This document shows positions 16,804 to 27,065 of a stretch of 64,000 nt of DNA, piece after piece. The notes beneath the pieces are model-generated. The model did not search any database, had not been told where the DNA came from, and was given only the letters and a program-made list of their open reading frames with translations. Positions within the stretch are counted from its first letter, which is position 1; every line of letters starts with the position of its first letter. This DNA is from Sphingomonas lycopersici (lineage in GTDB: Bacteria > Pseudomonadota > Alphaproteobacteria > Sphingomonadales > Sphingomonadaceae): NCBI RefSeq assembly GCF_026130605.1, contig NZ_JANFAU010000013.1:60490-124489 (forward strand). The letters are read 5' to 3'. The position numbers were made by a program, and so were the translations under genes.

Positions 16804-16888
16804 CCGTCATGCCGGGCTTGACCCGGCATCCAGAGCCACAAACACCTTCCCGAGACTCTGGATGCCGGGTCGAGCCGGGCATGACGGT
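16804..16888. repeat. dispersed inverted repeat family D
   Basis: Left arm CCGTCATGCCGGGC... from 16804 and right arm ...GCCGGGCATGACGG to 16888, with a short middle. Each arm is itself a small palindrome (GCCGGGCTTGACCCGGC). It is the only copy in this window and lies in the promoter region between divergent eamA and proS. Confidence 0.8.
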
Positions 16889-16976
16889 TGGGAACCGTCG
16901 GTCTGAATCTGTCTGCGGCCGGGGCGAACAAGTCCGCAGGTGACGAACGCAGCAACGCACGGTAAGCGCGCGCGTT

Positions 16977-18509
16977 ATGATCAAGCACGCCCTTTCCGTC
17001 ACGCGCGACGGCGATTTCGCGCAATGGTATCAGACCGTCGTCGCCGAGGCCGACATGGCCGAGGAATCGGGCGTGCGCGGCTGCATGGTGATCCGCCCGT
17101 GGGGCTATGGCATCTGGGAACGCATCCAGCGGCTGCTCGATGATCGGATCAAGGCGACCGGCCACGAAAATTGCTATTTCCCCTTGTTCATCCCGCTTTC
17201 CTATTTCGAAAAGGAAGCCGAGCATGTCGACGGCTTCGCCAAGGAGATGGCGGTCGTCACGCATCACCGGCTGGTGGCGGACGGCAAGGGCGGGCTCGTC
17301 CCCGATCCCGAGGCCAAGCTGGAGGAGCCGCTCGTCGTCCGCCCGACGAGCGAGACGGTGATCGGCACCGCCTTCGCGCGCTGGGTGCAATCGTGGCGCG
17401 ACCTGCCGGTGCTGATCAACCAATGGGCCAATGTCGTCCGCTGGGAAATGCGCACCCGCATGTTCCTGCGCACCGCCGAATTCCTGTGGCAGGAAGGGCA
17501 TACCGCCCACGCCAGCGCCGATGAGGCGCGCGAGGAGACGCAGCGTATGCTGGAGGTCTATCGCAGCTTCGCCGAGGACGATCTCGCCTTGCCGGTGATA
17601 GCGGGCGAGAAGCCGGAGAACGAGCGTTTCCCCGGTGCGGTCGCGACCTATTCGATCGAGGCGATGATGCAGGACGGCAAGGCGCTGCAGGCCGGCACCT
17701 CGCACTTCCTCGGCACCAATTTCGCGCATGCGCAGGGCATTCGCTTCCAGAATGCCGAGGGCGAGCTCGAATTCGCCAATACGACGAGCTGGGGCGTGTC
17801 GACCCGCATGATCGGCGGCATCATCATGGTCCACGGCGACGACGACGGCTTGCGCGTGCCGCCGAAGATCGCGCCGTGGCAGATCGTAATCGTCCCGATG
17901 CTGCGCGATCAGCCGGAGGATGAGGCGATCGTCGATTATTGCCGCGGGCTGCAGGGCGAGCTGGCGAAGCTTTCCGCTTTGGGCGAGCCGGTACGCGCGC
18001 TGCTCGATCTCAAACAGGCCAAGGCGGCCAACAAGCGCTGGGGCTGGGTGAAGAAGGGCGCGCCGATCGTAATCGAGGTCGGCGGGCGCGATGTCGCCGG
18101 CGGCAACGTCTCGATGCTGCGCCGCGACCGGCTGTATCGCGAGGACGGCAAGCTCGACAGCCGCGTCATCGCGCGCGACGATTTCGTCGGCGCGGCGGCG
18201 GCGCTGCTGGAGGAGATCCAGTCCGGGCTCCACGCCGAAGCGCGCGCGCGGCTCGAGGCCAATATCACCCGCGTCGACGATTGGGCCGGGGTGGAGGCGA
18301 TGTTCGTCGAGAGCGCGGCCAAGCCGGGCTGGGCCGATGTCGCCTGGTCGCGGCCGACCGGCGCGGCGCTCGATCAGGTGGTCGAGCGGTTGAAGGCGCT
18401 CAAGCTCACGATCCGCAACGCCCCGGTGGATCAGGGCGCGACCGACGGCGCGTGCATCTTCACCGGGACGCCGGCGGTCGAGCGCGTGCTGATCGGGAGG
18501 GCTTATTGA
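16977..18509 (+). CDS. proS: prolyl-tRNA synthetase, archaeal/eukaryote-like type
   Basis: 510 aa class II synthetase that charges tRNA-Pro. The class II motifs are VVRPTSETVIG (motif region, about 120-130) and VRWEMRTRMFLRTAEFLWQ (about 154-172). The N-terminus, the absence of an editing insertion, and the C-terminal Tyr (...IGRAY) identify the archaeal/eukaryotic ('type 3') form, in which the last Tyr reaches into the active site. Most alphaproteobacteria use a different bacterial form. The ATG at 16977 starts directly with the conserved block. The stop overlaps the next start by one base (TGATG). Confidence 0.95.
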   Translation: MIKHALSVTRDGDFAQWYQTVVAEADMAEESGVRGCMVIRPWGYGIWERIQRLLDDRIKATGHENCYFPLFIPLSYFEKEAEHVDGFAKEMAVVTHHRLVADGKGGLVPDPEAKLEEPLVVRPTSETVIGTAFARWVQSWRDLPVLINQWANVVRWEMRTRMFLRTAEFLWQEGHTAHASADEAREETQRMLEVYRSFAEDDLALPVIAGEKPENERFPGAVATYSIEAMMQDGKALQAGTSHFLGTNFAHAQGIRFQNAEGELEFANTTSWGVSTRMIGGIIMVHGDDDGLRVPPKIAPWQIVIVPMLRDQPEDEAIVDYCRGLQGELAKLSALGEPVRALLDLKQAKAANKRWGWVKKGAPIVIEVGGRDVAGGNVSMLRRDRLYREDGKLDSRVIARDDFVGAAAALLEEIQSGLHAEARARLEANITRVDDWAGVEAMFVESAAKPGWADVAWSRPTGAALDQVVERLKALKLTIRNAPVDQGATDGACIFTGTPAVERVLIGRAY

Positions 18510-18934
18510 TGGCGGCGATCTGGACCCAGCCGGTCGATCTCGCGCAGCTCACCGCGCTCGGCACCAACGCGCTGCCGGGGCTGATCGGGATCGAATTCAC
18601 CGATTATGGCGATGACTGGATGCGCGCGCGGATGCCGGTCGACGCGCGCACCCACCAGCCGTTCGGACGGCTCCACGGCGGCGCTTCGGTGGCGCTGGCG
18701 GAGACAGTCGCCTCGGTCGCCGGCTTCATGGCGGTGCCCGAGGGCAAGGTGACGGTGGGGCTGGAGATCAACGCCAACCATATGCGCCCGGCGATGTCGG
18801 GGCATGTCCACGCCACCGCCAAAGCCGAGATGCTCGGTCGCACGACGCAGGTGTGGACGATCCGCATCGAGGACGATGCCGGCAAGCTCGTCTGCCTTTC
18901 CCGCATGACCGCGGCGGTGATCGACCGCCAGTAA
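18509..18934 (+). CDS. hotdog-fold thioesterase (PaaI/EntH-like)
   Basis: 141 aa. GRLHGGASVALAETVAS (about 50-66) is the hotdog helix with the catalytic region of the PaaI group, and GLEINANHMRPAMSG is the matching strand. It hydrolyses acyl- or aryl-CoA thioesters; the physiological substrate is open. The ATG shares a base with the proS stop, so the two are coupled. Confidence 0.9.
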   Translation: MAAIWTQPVDLAQLTALGTNALPGLIGIEFTDYGDDWMRARMPVDARTHQPFGRLHGGASVALAETVASVAGFMAVPEGKVTVGLEINANHMRPAMSGHVHATAKAEMLGRTTQVWTIRIEDDAGKLVCLSRMTAAVIDRQ

Positions 18935-18946
18935 AGGACCCGATTC

Positions 18947-20470
18947 ATGACCACGACGATCCGCGCCGCCGACCTGATCGACAGCGTCGCCGATGCGCTG
19001 CAGTTCATCAGTTACTATCACCCGATGGATTATATCCGCGCCTTGGGCGTGGCGTATGAGGCGGAGCAATCCCCGGCGGCGAAGGACGCGATCGCGCAGA
19101 TCCTGACCAATTCGCGGATGTGCGCGGAGGGGCATCGCCCGATCTGTCAGGACACCGGAATCGTCAACGTCTTCGTCAAATGGGGCATGGACTGCCGGCT
19201 CGACGACACGACGCGCAGCATGCAGGACGTGGTCGACGAGGGCGTGCGCCGCGCCTATCTCCACCCGGAGAACAAGCTGCGCGCCTCGGTGCTCGCCGAC
19301 CCCGCCTTCACCCGCCGCAACACCCGCGACAACACGCCCTGCGTGCTCCATGTCGAGCTGGTGCCGGGCGACAAGGTCCATGTCGATGTCGCGGCCAAGG
19401 GCGGCGGGAGCGAGAACAAGTCCAAGTTCAAGATGATGAACCCCAGCGACTCGATCGTCGACTGGGTGCTGGAGATGCTGCCGCAGATGGGCGCCGGCTG
19501 GTGCCCGCCGGGGATGCTCGGGATCGGCATCGGCGGCACCGCGGAACATTGCGTGCTGCTCGCCAAGAAGTCGCTGATGGAACAGATCGACATGGCGACG
19601 CTGAAAGAGCGCGGCCCGAAGAACGATATCGAGGCGTTGCGCATCGAGATTTTCGACAAGGTCAATGCGCTCGGCATCGGCGCGCAGGGGCTCGGCGGGC
19701 TGGCGACGATCCTCGACGTCAAGATCATGGACGCGCCGTGCCACGCCGCGGGCAAGCCGGTGGCGATGATCCCCAATTGCGCCGCCACCCGCCACGCGCA
19801 TTTCACGCTCGACGGCAGCGGCCCGGCCTATCTCGAGGCGCCCAAGCTCGAGGAGTGGCCCGATGTGAACTGGACGCCCGACAAGGCGGCGAAGCGCGTC
19901 GATCTCGACACGCTGACCCCCGAGGTGGTGCAGAGCTGGAAGCAGGGCGACCGGCTGCTCTTGAACGGCAAGATGCTCACCGGGCGCGATGCGGCGCATA
20001 AGCGGATCAAGGACATGCTCGACAAAGGCGAGCCGCTGCCGGTCGAGTTCAAGGGCCGGGTGATCTATTATGTCGGCCCGGTCGATCCGGTCGGCGAGGA
20101 AGTGGTCGGCCCCGCCGGCCCGACCACCGCGACGCGGATGGACAAATTCACCCGCATGATGCTCGAACAGGGGCTGCTCGCGATGGTCGGCAAGGCCGAG
20201 CGCGGCCCGGCGGCGACCGAGGCGATCCGCGATCACAAATCCGCCTATCTGATGGCGGTGGGCGGCGCGGCCTATCTCGTTGCGCGTGCGATCAAGGGGA
20301 GCAAGGTCGTCGGGTTCGAAGATCTCGGGATGGAAGCGATCTACGAATTCGAGGTGCAGGACTTCCCCGTCACCGTCGCGGTCGATGCGGAGGGTAATAA
20401 CGTCCACCAGCTCGCCCCGCTGGTGTGGAAGGACAAGATCGCCAAGGAGCATCTGCTCGTCGGGGCGTAA
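18947..20470 (+). CDS. fumarate hydratase, class I (4Fe-4S)
   Basis: 507 aa, the size of dimeric iron-sulfur fumarases (FumA/FumB type). It converts fumarate to malate. NSRMCAEGHRPICQDTGIV, GTAEHCVLLAKK and NCAATRHAHF carry the cluster cysteines and surrounding signatures, and KAERGPAATEAIRDHKSAYL is the C-terminal beta-domain motif. It begins 12 bases after the thioesterase and probably shares its transcript. With sdhCDA in the same window it completes succinate to malate, although the two loci are 15 kb apart. Confidence 0.95.
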   Translation: MTTTIRAADLIDSVADALQFISYYHPMDYIRALGVAYEAEQSPAAKDAIAQILTNSRMCAEGHRPICQDTGIVNVFVKWGMDCRLDDTTRSMQDVVDEGVRRAYLHPENKLRASVLADPAFTRRNTRDNTPCVLHVELVPGDKVHVDVAAKGGGSENKSKFKMMNPSDSIVDWVLEMLPQMGAGWCPPGMLGIGIGGTAEHCVLLAKKSLMEQIDMATLKERGPKNDIEALRIEIFDKVNALGIGAQGLGGLATILDVKIMDAPCHAAGKPVAMIPNCAATRHAHFTLDGSGPAYLEAPKLEEWPDVNWTPDKAAKRVDLDTLTPEVVQSWKQGDRLLLNGKMLTGRDAAHKRIKDMLDKGEPLPVEFKGRVIYYVGPVDPVGEEVVGPAGPTTATRMDKFTRMMLEQGLLAMVGKAERGPAATEAIRDHKSAYLMAVGGAAYLVARAIKGSKVVGFEDLGMEAIYEFEVQDFPVTVAVDAEGNNVHQLAPLVWKDKIAKEHLLVGA

Positions 20471-20479
20471 CGTTTTTTT

Positions 20480-20600
20480 CCTTCTTCTCCCCCCCTTGAA
20501 CAAGGGATGGGTCGGGGGCGGGTTGGCCTCGCGGATACCGGTCACCCAGCCCCATACCCACCCATCCCCAGCCCCTCCCTTCACGAGGGAAGGGGGAAGG
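20480..20600. repeat. dispersed inverted repeat family C, copy 1
   Basis: Left side CTTCTCCCCCCCTTGAACAAG with GGGTCGGGGG, right side CCCCAGCCCCTCCCTTCACG with AGGGAAGGGG; the arms are near-complements around an 80-bp middle that includes GGATACCG and CCCATACCCACCC. A second copy lies at 63201-63330. It follows the fumarase stop and could act as its terminator. Confidence 0.82.
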
Positions 20601-20669
20601 GAACCACTTGCACGCTCTGCCATAAATAATGTTATGCTCCCCGCGGCCACGATCGCGAGGAGAGGCAGG

Positions 20670-21560
20670 TTGGACTACGAACAGATCCGCTATGCGGTGA
20701 GCGACGGGATCGCGACGATCACGCTCGACCGTCCCGACAAGCTCAACGCCTTCACCGCGCGAATGATGCACGAACTGATCGACGCGTTCGACCGGATCGA
20801 TGCCGACGACGATGTCCGCGCGGTGATCGTCACCGGCGCGGGGCGTGCCTTTTGCGCCGGGGCCGATCTGTCGGGGGGCGCCAAGACCTTCGACTATGAA
20901 AACCGCGGCGACGAATCCCCGGTCGGGCCGAACGGCGAGCTGCGTTATTCGAACGAAAGCGCGCGTGACGGCGGCGGCCGGCTGACCTTGCGGATCTTCG
21001 AATGTTTGAAGCCGGTGATCGCGGCGATCAACGGCCCGGCGGTCGGGGTTGGCTCGACGATGACCTTGCCGATGGACATCCGCCTCGCCAGCGACAGCGC
21101 GCGGATGGGGTTCGTCTTCGCGCGGCGCGGAATCGTGCCGGAGGCGGCGTCGAGCTATTTCCTGCCGCGCGTCGTCGGGATCAGCCAGGCGCTCGAATGG
21201 TGCTATTCGGGGCGGGTGTTCGACGCGGCCGAGGCGCTGAAGGGCGGGCTGGTCAAGGAAGTCCTTCCCGGCGATCGGCTGATCGCCCGCGCGACCGAAT
21301 TGGCGCGCGAGATCGCCGATAATACAGCCCCGGTCTCCGTGGCGCTCACGCGGCAGATGCTGTGGCGCGGGCTGGGTTATTCGCACCCGATGGACGCGCA
21401 CAAGGTCGACAGCCGCGCGATCCTGTCGCGTGGGCGCTCGGGCGACGCCAAGGAGGGGGTGACGTCGTTCCTCGAGAAGCGCGCGCCGGTCTATCCCGAT
21501 CGGGTGTCGCGCGACATGCCCGATTTCGTCCCGTGGTGGGAGGAGCAGCGGTACAGCTGA
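20670..21560 (+). CDS. enoyl-CoA hydratase/isomerase family protein
   Basis: 296 aa crotonase fold. RPDKLNAFTARMMHEL and TGAGRAFCAGADLSGG (about 54-69) form the CoA pocket and first oxyanion residue; GPAVGVGSTMTLPMDIRLAS (about 126-145) holds the second oxyanion hole, and RRGIVPEAASSYFLPRVVG the catalytic region with Glu. A roughly 25-residue insertion follows the first motif. TTG 20670 is preferred because GAGGAGAGG lies just upstream; ATG 20634 is an alternative. It may act in fatty-acid or aromatic degradation. Confidence 0.88.
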   Translation: MDYEQIRYAVSDGIATITLDRPDKLNAFTARMMHELIDAFDRIDADDDVRAVIVTGAGRAFCAGADLSGGAKTFDYENRGDESPVGPNGELRYSNESARDGGGRLTLRIFECLKPVIAAINGPAVGVGSTMTLPMDIRLASDSARMGFVFARRGIVPEAASSYFLPRVVGISQALEWCYSGRVFDAAEALKGGLVKEVLPGDRLIARATELAREIADNTAPVSVALTRQMLWRGLGYSHPMDAHKVDSRAILSRGRSGDAKEGVTSFLEKRAPVYPDRVSRDMPDFVPWWEEQRYS

Positions 21561-21590
21561 GCATGCTGCGTCGAAGCGCGATTCCCTCTC

Positions 21591-21672
21591 CCCGTTCGGG
21601 CTGAGCTTGTCGAAGCCCTGCACTTTTCTTCCAAGCAAGAAGGACAACCTTCGACAAGCTCAGGGCGAACGG
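21591..21672. repeat. dispersed inverted repeat family A, copy 2
   Basis: Left arm CCCGTTCGGGCTGAGCTTGT followed by CGAAG; right arm CTTCGACAAGCTCAGGGC followed by GAACGG. It lies between the crotonase stop and rpiA. Confidence 0.85.
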
Positions 21673-21705
21673 ATCATATTGCCTGCTCGATGCTTAAGGG
21701 TGGCA

Positions 21706-22383
21706 ATGGCGAAGGATGACGACAAGCGACTCGCCGCCGAGGCGGCGGTGGCGGAGGTGGCCGACGGGATGCTCGTCGGGCTCGGCACCGGCAGCACCGC
21801 GGCGTTCGCAATCGCCGCGCTGGGGCGCCGCATCGCGGAGGGGCTGAGGGTGGAGGCGGTCGCGACCAGCGAAGCGACCGCTGCCGCCGCGCGCGCCGTC
21901 GGCGTCGTCGTCCGCGATTTCAGCACGATCGCCACGCTCGACCTGACGATCGACGGCGCCGACGAGATCGATTCGCGGCTGTTCGCGATCAAGGGCGCGG
22001 GCGGGGCGATGCTGCGCGAGAAAGCGGTCGCTGCCGCCTCGCGCCGGATGGTTGTCATCGCCGATGGATCGAAGCGAGTCGCGGCGATCGGCGCGGCGAA
22101 AGTCCCGGTCGAGGTGCTGCCCTTCGCGAGCGCCTCGGTGGTCGCGGCGCTCGAACGGCTCGGCGCGGCGGTGGCGGTGCGCGCGGGTTATGTCACCGAC
22201 AATGGCAATATCATCGCCGATTGCCACTTTCCCGCGATGCCCGATCCGCGCGCGCTGGCCGCGCGGATCGCCGCGATTCCGGGCGCATTGGGCCACGGCC
22301 TGTTTCTCGATGAGGTCGATGCGGCATATATTGCCGCCGACGGTAATGTTACGAGGCTGGAACGCGACGGATCGAGTGGCTAG
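21706..22383 (+). CDS. rpiA: ribose-5-phosphate isomerase A
   Basis: 225 aa. It interconverts ribose-5-P and ribulose-5-P. VGLGTGSTAAFAI (about 18-30), LTIDGADEID (about 82-91) and IKGAGGAMLREKA (about 96-108, with the catalytic Glu and Lys) are the RpiA motifs. The frame is open further upstream through the repeat, but ATG 21706 gives the family N-terminus. The TAG stop (22381-22383) is formed at the border of the mobile-like element that follows: TA is its target site and G its first base. Confidence 0.95.
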   Translation: MAKDDDKRLAAEAAVAEVADGMLVGLGTGSTAAFAIAALGRRIAEGLRVEAVATSEATAAAARAVGVVVRDFSTIATLDLTIDGADEIDSRLFAIKGAGGAMLREKAVAAASRRMVVIADGSKRVAAIGAAKVPVEVLPFASASVVAALERLGAAVAVRAGYVTDNGNIIADCHFPAMPDPRALAARIAAIPGALGHGLFLDEVDAAYIAADGNVTRLERDGSSG

Positions 22384-22689
22384 GGTCCAAACTCACATAG
22401 GACAGCGTCGTGACGGAGCGGATTTTGGCGCCGGGCCAGGAGCAAGGAGAGAGCGATGCTTCTGCATCGTGATCGACGCGCGACGCCGCATGGCGCCAAA
22501 AGACGCCCGCCGCGGAGCGGTCGCCCGGAGAAGTCCGCTGGACGGCGTCGCTTGCTTGTGCGTAGCGACTGCTAAGCGTCTGCGCTGCGCTCCATGGGGC
22601 ACCCCACAAAGTCCTACTTTGTGGGAACCCCTTTGCCCGCGGACTTCTCCGGGCGATCACGGCGTTGTCCTATGTGAGTTTGGACCCTA
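22381..22689. mobile_element. 309-bp MITE-like element with 22-bp perfect terminal repeats and TA duplication
   Basis: The ends 22383-22404 (GGGTCCAAACTCACATAGG...) and 22666-22687 are exact inverted copies, each flanked by TA (22381-22382 and 22688-22689), the target duplication typical of IS630/Tc1-mariner-type transposition. No transposase is encoded. Inside lie further exact stems: TTTTGGCGCC 22423-22432 with 22492-22501, CGCCCGGAGAAGTCCGC 22522-22538 with 22639-22655, and CCCACAAAGT 22603-22612 with 22616-22625. A related copy begins at 63888. It separates rpiA from tkt and would fold strongly if transcribed. Confidence 0.82.
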
Positions 22690-22761
22690 AGGGGGCGGGG
22701 AATCGGCAACCGCGCGCCCGACCGGTGCGTTCGCCCCTATGACCCCGAACGAGGCTCTTTG

Positions 22762-24831
22762 ATGACCGACACCGCTACCGCCCCCGCCGGCGTTCACGAA
22801 GACGGCAGCCCCGAACGGCTGGCGATCGACACGATCCGCACGCTTTCGATGGACGCGGTGCAGCGCGCCAATTCGGGCCACCCGGGCACGCCGATGGCGC
22901 TCGCGCCGGTCGGCTGGACCTTGTGGACCAAATTCCTCCGCTACGATCCCGACACCCCCGACTGGCCGAATCGCGACCGGTTCGTGCTGTCGGTCGGTCA
23001 CGCCTCGATGCTGCTCTATTCGCTGCTCCACCTCGCCGGGGTGAAGGAACTCGACCGCACCGGCAAGCCGACCGGGCGTCCGGCGGTGAGCCTTGAAGAT
23101 ATCGAGGCGTTCCGCCAGCTTGGCTCGAAGACCCCGGGCCATCCCGAATATCGCCACACCACCGGGGTCGAGACGACCACTGGCCCGCTCGGGCAGGGTT
23201 GCGGCAATTCGGTCGGCATGGCGATCGCCGAGCGCTGGCTCGCCGCGCGCTACAACAAGCCGGGCTTCACCCTGTTCGATCACGACGTCTATTCGCTGTG
23301 CGGCGACGGCGACATGATGGAAGGCGTCGCGTCCGAGGCGGCGAGCCTTGCCGGGCATCTCAAGCTTTCCAACCTGTGCTGGATCTACGATTCGAACCAT
23401 ATCTCGATCGAGGGCGGCACCGATCTCGCGTTCGACGAGGATGTCGGCAAGCGCTTCCTCGGCTATGGCTGGAACGTCATCCATGTCGACGACGCCAATG
23501 ACGTCGCCGCGCTGACCGCCGCCTTCGACGCGTTCCGCAAGACCGACGACCGGCCGACGCTGATCATCGTCCATTCGGTGATCGGCTGGGGCAGCCCGCG
23601 CGCCGGCAGCGAAAAGGCGCATGGCGAGCCGCTCGGCGTCGAGAATATCGCCAAGACCAAGGAAGCCTATGGCTGGCCGGCCAAGGATTTCTACGTGCCG
23701 GAGGGCGTGCAGGCGGCGTTCGAGCAGGCGGTCGCCGGGCGTGGCCGCCCGTTGCGTGAGGAATGGCAGGCGACGCTCGCCAAATATGAGGAAGTCGAGC
23801 CGGCGCTGGCCGCGGAGCTCGATCTGATCCTCGCCGGCAAGCTGCCCGAGGACTGGGATGCCGATATCCCGGTGTTCGAGGCCGACGAAAAGGGCCTCGC
23901 GAGCCGCGATGCGGGGGGCAAGGTGCTCAACGCGATCGCCAAGCGTGTGCCGTGGCTGATCGGCGGGTCGGCCGACCTCGCGCCCTCGACCAAGACCGAC
24001 ATCAAGGGCGCGGCATCGTTCGAGGCGAACAATTACGGCGGCGCGAACTTCCACTTCGGCGTGCGCGAACATGCGATGGGCGCGGTCGTCAACGGCATGA
24101 CGCTGTCGGGGCTGCGCGCTTATGGCAGCACCTTCTTCGTGTTCCTCGATTATATGCGCCCGCCGGTGCGCCTCTCGGCGCTGATGGAGTTGGGCTGCAC
24201 CTGGGTCTACACGCACGATTCGATCGGCGTGGGCGAAGACGGGCCGACCCACCAGCCGATCGAGCATCTCGCGATGATGCGTGCGACCCCGGGAATCGAC
24301 ACGATCCGCCCGGCCGATGCGAACGAGGTGGCCGAGGCGTGGCGCGCGATCGTCAGCGACGGCCAGCATCCGACCGCGCTGATCCTGTCGCGTCAGGCGC
24401 TGCCGACGCTCGATCGCAGCAAGTACGCCAGCGCCGCAGGCGTGGCGAAGGGCGCCTATGTCCTCGCCGACAGCCCCGATCCGCAGGTGATCCTGATCGC
24501 GACCGGCTCCGAAGTGTCGCTGGCGCTCGGCGCTTACGAGCAGCTCAAGAGCGAGGGGATCGCGGCGCGCGTCGTGTCGATGCCGTCGTGGTTCCGCTTC
24601 GAGCGGCAGGATGCGGCGTATCGCGAAAGCGTGCTCCCGGCCAAGATCACCGCGCGCGTCGCGGTCGAGATGGCGGGCGGGTTCGGCTGGGATCGCTATG
24701 TCGGCGCCAAGGGCCGCACCGTCACCATGTCGGGCTATGGCGCCTCGGCACCGGCGGGCAAGCTGATGGAAGCGTTCGGCTTCACCGTCGGCAACGTCGC
24801 GCAGGTCGCCAAGGAAGCGCTGCAGGGCTGA
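22762..24831 (+). CDS. tkt: transketolase
   Basis: 689 aa thiamine-diphosphate enzyme of the pentose phosphate pathway. GHASMLLYSLLHLAG (about 78-92) and CGDGDMMEGVASEA (about 180-193, the GDG motif for Mg and ThDP) are clear. GVREHAMGAVVNGM is the conserved Glu-containing loop, and GVGEDGPTHQPIEHLA holds the substrate His. ATG 22762 (a TTG codon lies directly before it) is the first gene of tkt-tal-gnd and two phosphatases. The promoter must lie in or after the MITE-like element. Confidence 0.96.
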   Translation: MTDTATAPAGVHEDGSPERLAIDTIRTLSMDAVQRANSGHPGTPMALAPVGWTLWTKFLRYDPDTPDWPNRDRFVLSVGHASMLLYSLLHLAGVKELDRTGKPTGRPAVSLEDIEAFRQLGSKTPGHPEYRHTTGVETTTGPLGQGCGNSVGMAIAERWLAARYNKPGFTLFDHDVYSLCGDGDMMEGVASEAASLAGHLKLSNLCWIYDSNHISIEGGTDLAFDEDVGKRFLGYGWNVIHVDDANDVAALTAAFDAFRKTDDRPTLIIVHSVIGWGSPRAGSEKAHGEPLGVENIAKTKEAYGWPAKDFYVPEGVQAAFEQAVAGRGRPLREEWQATLAKYEEVEPALAAELDLILAGKLPEDWDADIPVFEADEKGLASRDAGGKVLNAIAKRVPWLIGGSADLAPSTKTDIKGAASFEANNYGGANFHFGVREHAMGAVVNGMTLSGLRAYGSTFFVFLDYMRPPVRLSALMELGCTWVYTHDSIGVGEDGPTHQPIEHLAMMRATPGIDTIRPADANEVAEAWRAIVSDGQHPTALILSRQALPTLDRSKYASAAGVAKGAYVLADSPDPQVILIATGSEVSLALGAYEQLKSEGIAARVVSMPSWFRFERQDAAYRESVLPAKITARVAVEMAGGFGWDRYVGAKGRTVTMSGYGASAPAGKLMEAFGFTVGNVAQVAKEALQG

Positions 24832-24901
24832 TTCGGGGTTGCAGCGGCGGGCCGGCCGCCAAATATCGGAATTCTACCGTTCGAATATGGAGTTGAATGC
24901 A

Positions 24902-26011
24902 ATGGGACACCTCAACGACCTTGAAAGCCACGGTCAGGCGGTGTGGCTCGACTTCGTCGACCGGAAGTTTCTGAACGAGGGCGGGCTGGTTAAACTGGTC
25001 AAGGAGGACGGCGTCACCGGCGTCACCTCCAACCCGTCGATCTTCGAAAAGGCGATGGGCCACGGCACGGCTTATGACGAAAGTCTCGCGGCGTTCGACA
25101 AGGCCAATCCCGATGCGTCGGCGATGGCGCGCTACGAGCATCTCGCGATCGAGGACATCCAGAACGCCGCGGATACGCTGCGCCCGATCTACGACCGGCT
25201 CAACGGCAAGGACGGCTATGTCAGCCTCGAAGTCTCGCCCAAGCTGGCCGAGGATACCGACGGCACGATCGCTGAGGCGGCACGGCTGTGGGCGGCGGTC
25301 GATCGCCCCAATCTGATGATCAAGATCCCGGGGACGCCGGAGGGCGTGCCCGCGATTGCCGCGTCGATCGCCGCGGGGATCAACGTCAACGTGACTTTGC
25401 TGTTCTCGATCGAGGCATATAAGGCCGTCGCGCTGGCGTTCGTCGAGGGACTCGAGGCGCGTGTCGCCAAGGGGCAGCCGATCGATCGCCTCGCCAGCGT
25501 CGCGAGCTTCTTCGTCAGCCGCATCGACAGCAAGATCGACGACAAGATCGACGCCGGGGTCGGCGGGGACGAGGCCAAGGCGCTGAAGGGCAAGGTCGCG
25601 ATCGCCAACGCCAAGGCGGCCTATGCCTGGTATCAGGATTTCATCGCCTCGGATCGCTGGCAGAAGCTCGCCGCGAAGGGCGCGATGCCGCAGCGGCTGC
25701 TCTGGGCCTCGACCGGGACCAAGAACCCCGATTATCCCGACACGCTCTATATCGACACGCTGATCGGCGCGGATACGGTCAACACCGTGCCGCCCAAGAC
25801 GCTCGACGCCTTCCGCGATCACGGCACCGTCGCCGAGACGCTGACCCAGGATATCGAGGGCGCGCGCAAGGTGCTCGCCGACGCCGAGCGGCTCGGACTC
25901 GATCTCGACGGGGTGACGACCTTGCTCGTCGCCGAGGGGGTGCATTCGTTCATCCACTCGTTCGACGATCTGCTGGGGGCGATCGCGGCCAAGCATCCTG
26001 CCGCTGCCTGA
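24902..26011 (+). CDS. tal: transaldolase
   Basis: 369 aa, matching the longer bacterial transaldolases of the Tal_AB-type. It transfers a dihydroxyacetone unit between sugar phosphates. GVTGVTSNPSIFEKA (about 34-48) and LMIKIPGTPEG (about 136-146, with the Schiff-base Lys) are diagnostic. ATG 24902 is preferred, with GGAG about 10 bases upstream; ATG 24887 would add five residues. It starts 70 bases after tkt. Confidence 0.94.
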   Translation: MGHLNDLESHGQAVWLDFVDRKFLNEGGLVKLVKEDGVTGVTSNPSIFEKAMGHGTAYDESLAAFDKANPDASAMARYEHLAIEDIQNAADTLRPIYDRLNGKDGYVSLEVSPKLAEDTDGTIAEAARLWAAVDRPNLMIKIPGTPEGVPAIAASIAAGINVNVTLLFSIEAYKAVALAFVEGLEARVAKGQPIDRLASVASFFVSRIDSKIDDKIDAGVGGDEAKALKGKVAIANAKAAYAWYQDFIASDRWQKLAAKGAMPQRLLWASTGTKNPDYPDTLYIDTLIGADTVNTVPPKTLDAFRDHGTVAETLTQDIEGARKVLADAERLGLDLDGVTTLLVAEGVHSFIHSFDDLLGAIAAKHPAAA

Positions 26012-26078
26012 CGATTCCCTTGCGGAACGATATCCGCGCCCGGCGATTGAACGGGGCGGTAGTGGCGGAGGGACCAGC

Positions 26079-27061
<983 letters not shown>

Positions 27062-27065
<4 letters not shown>

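Noticed and set aside
22383..22690. Small protein genes inside the MITE-like element
   Set aside because: The frames run across the stems, lack ribosome-binding sites and are not shared in reading frame by the second copy's visible part.
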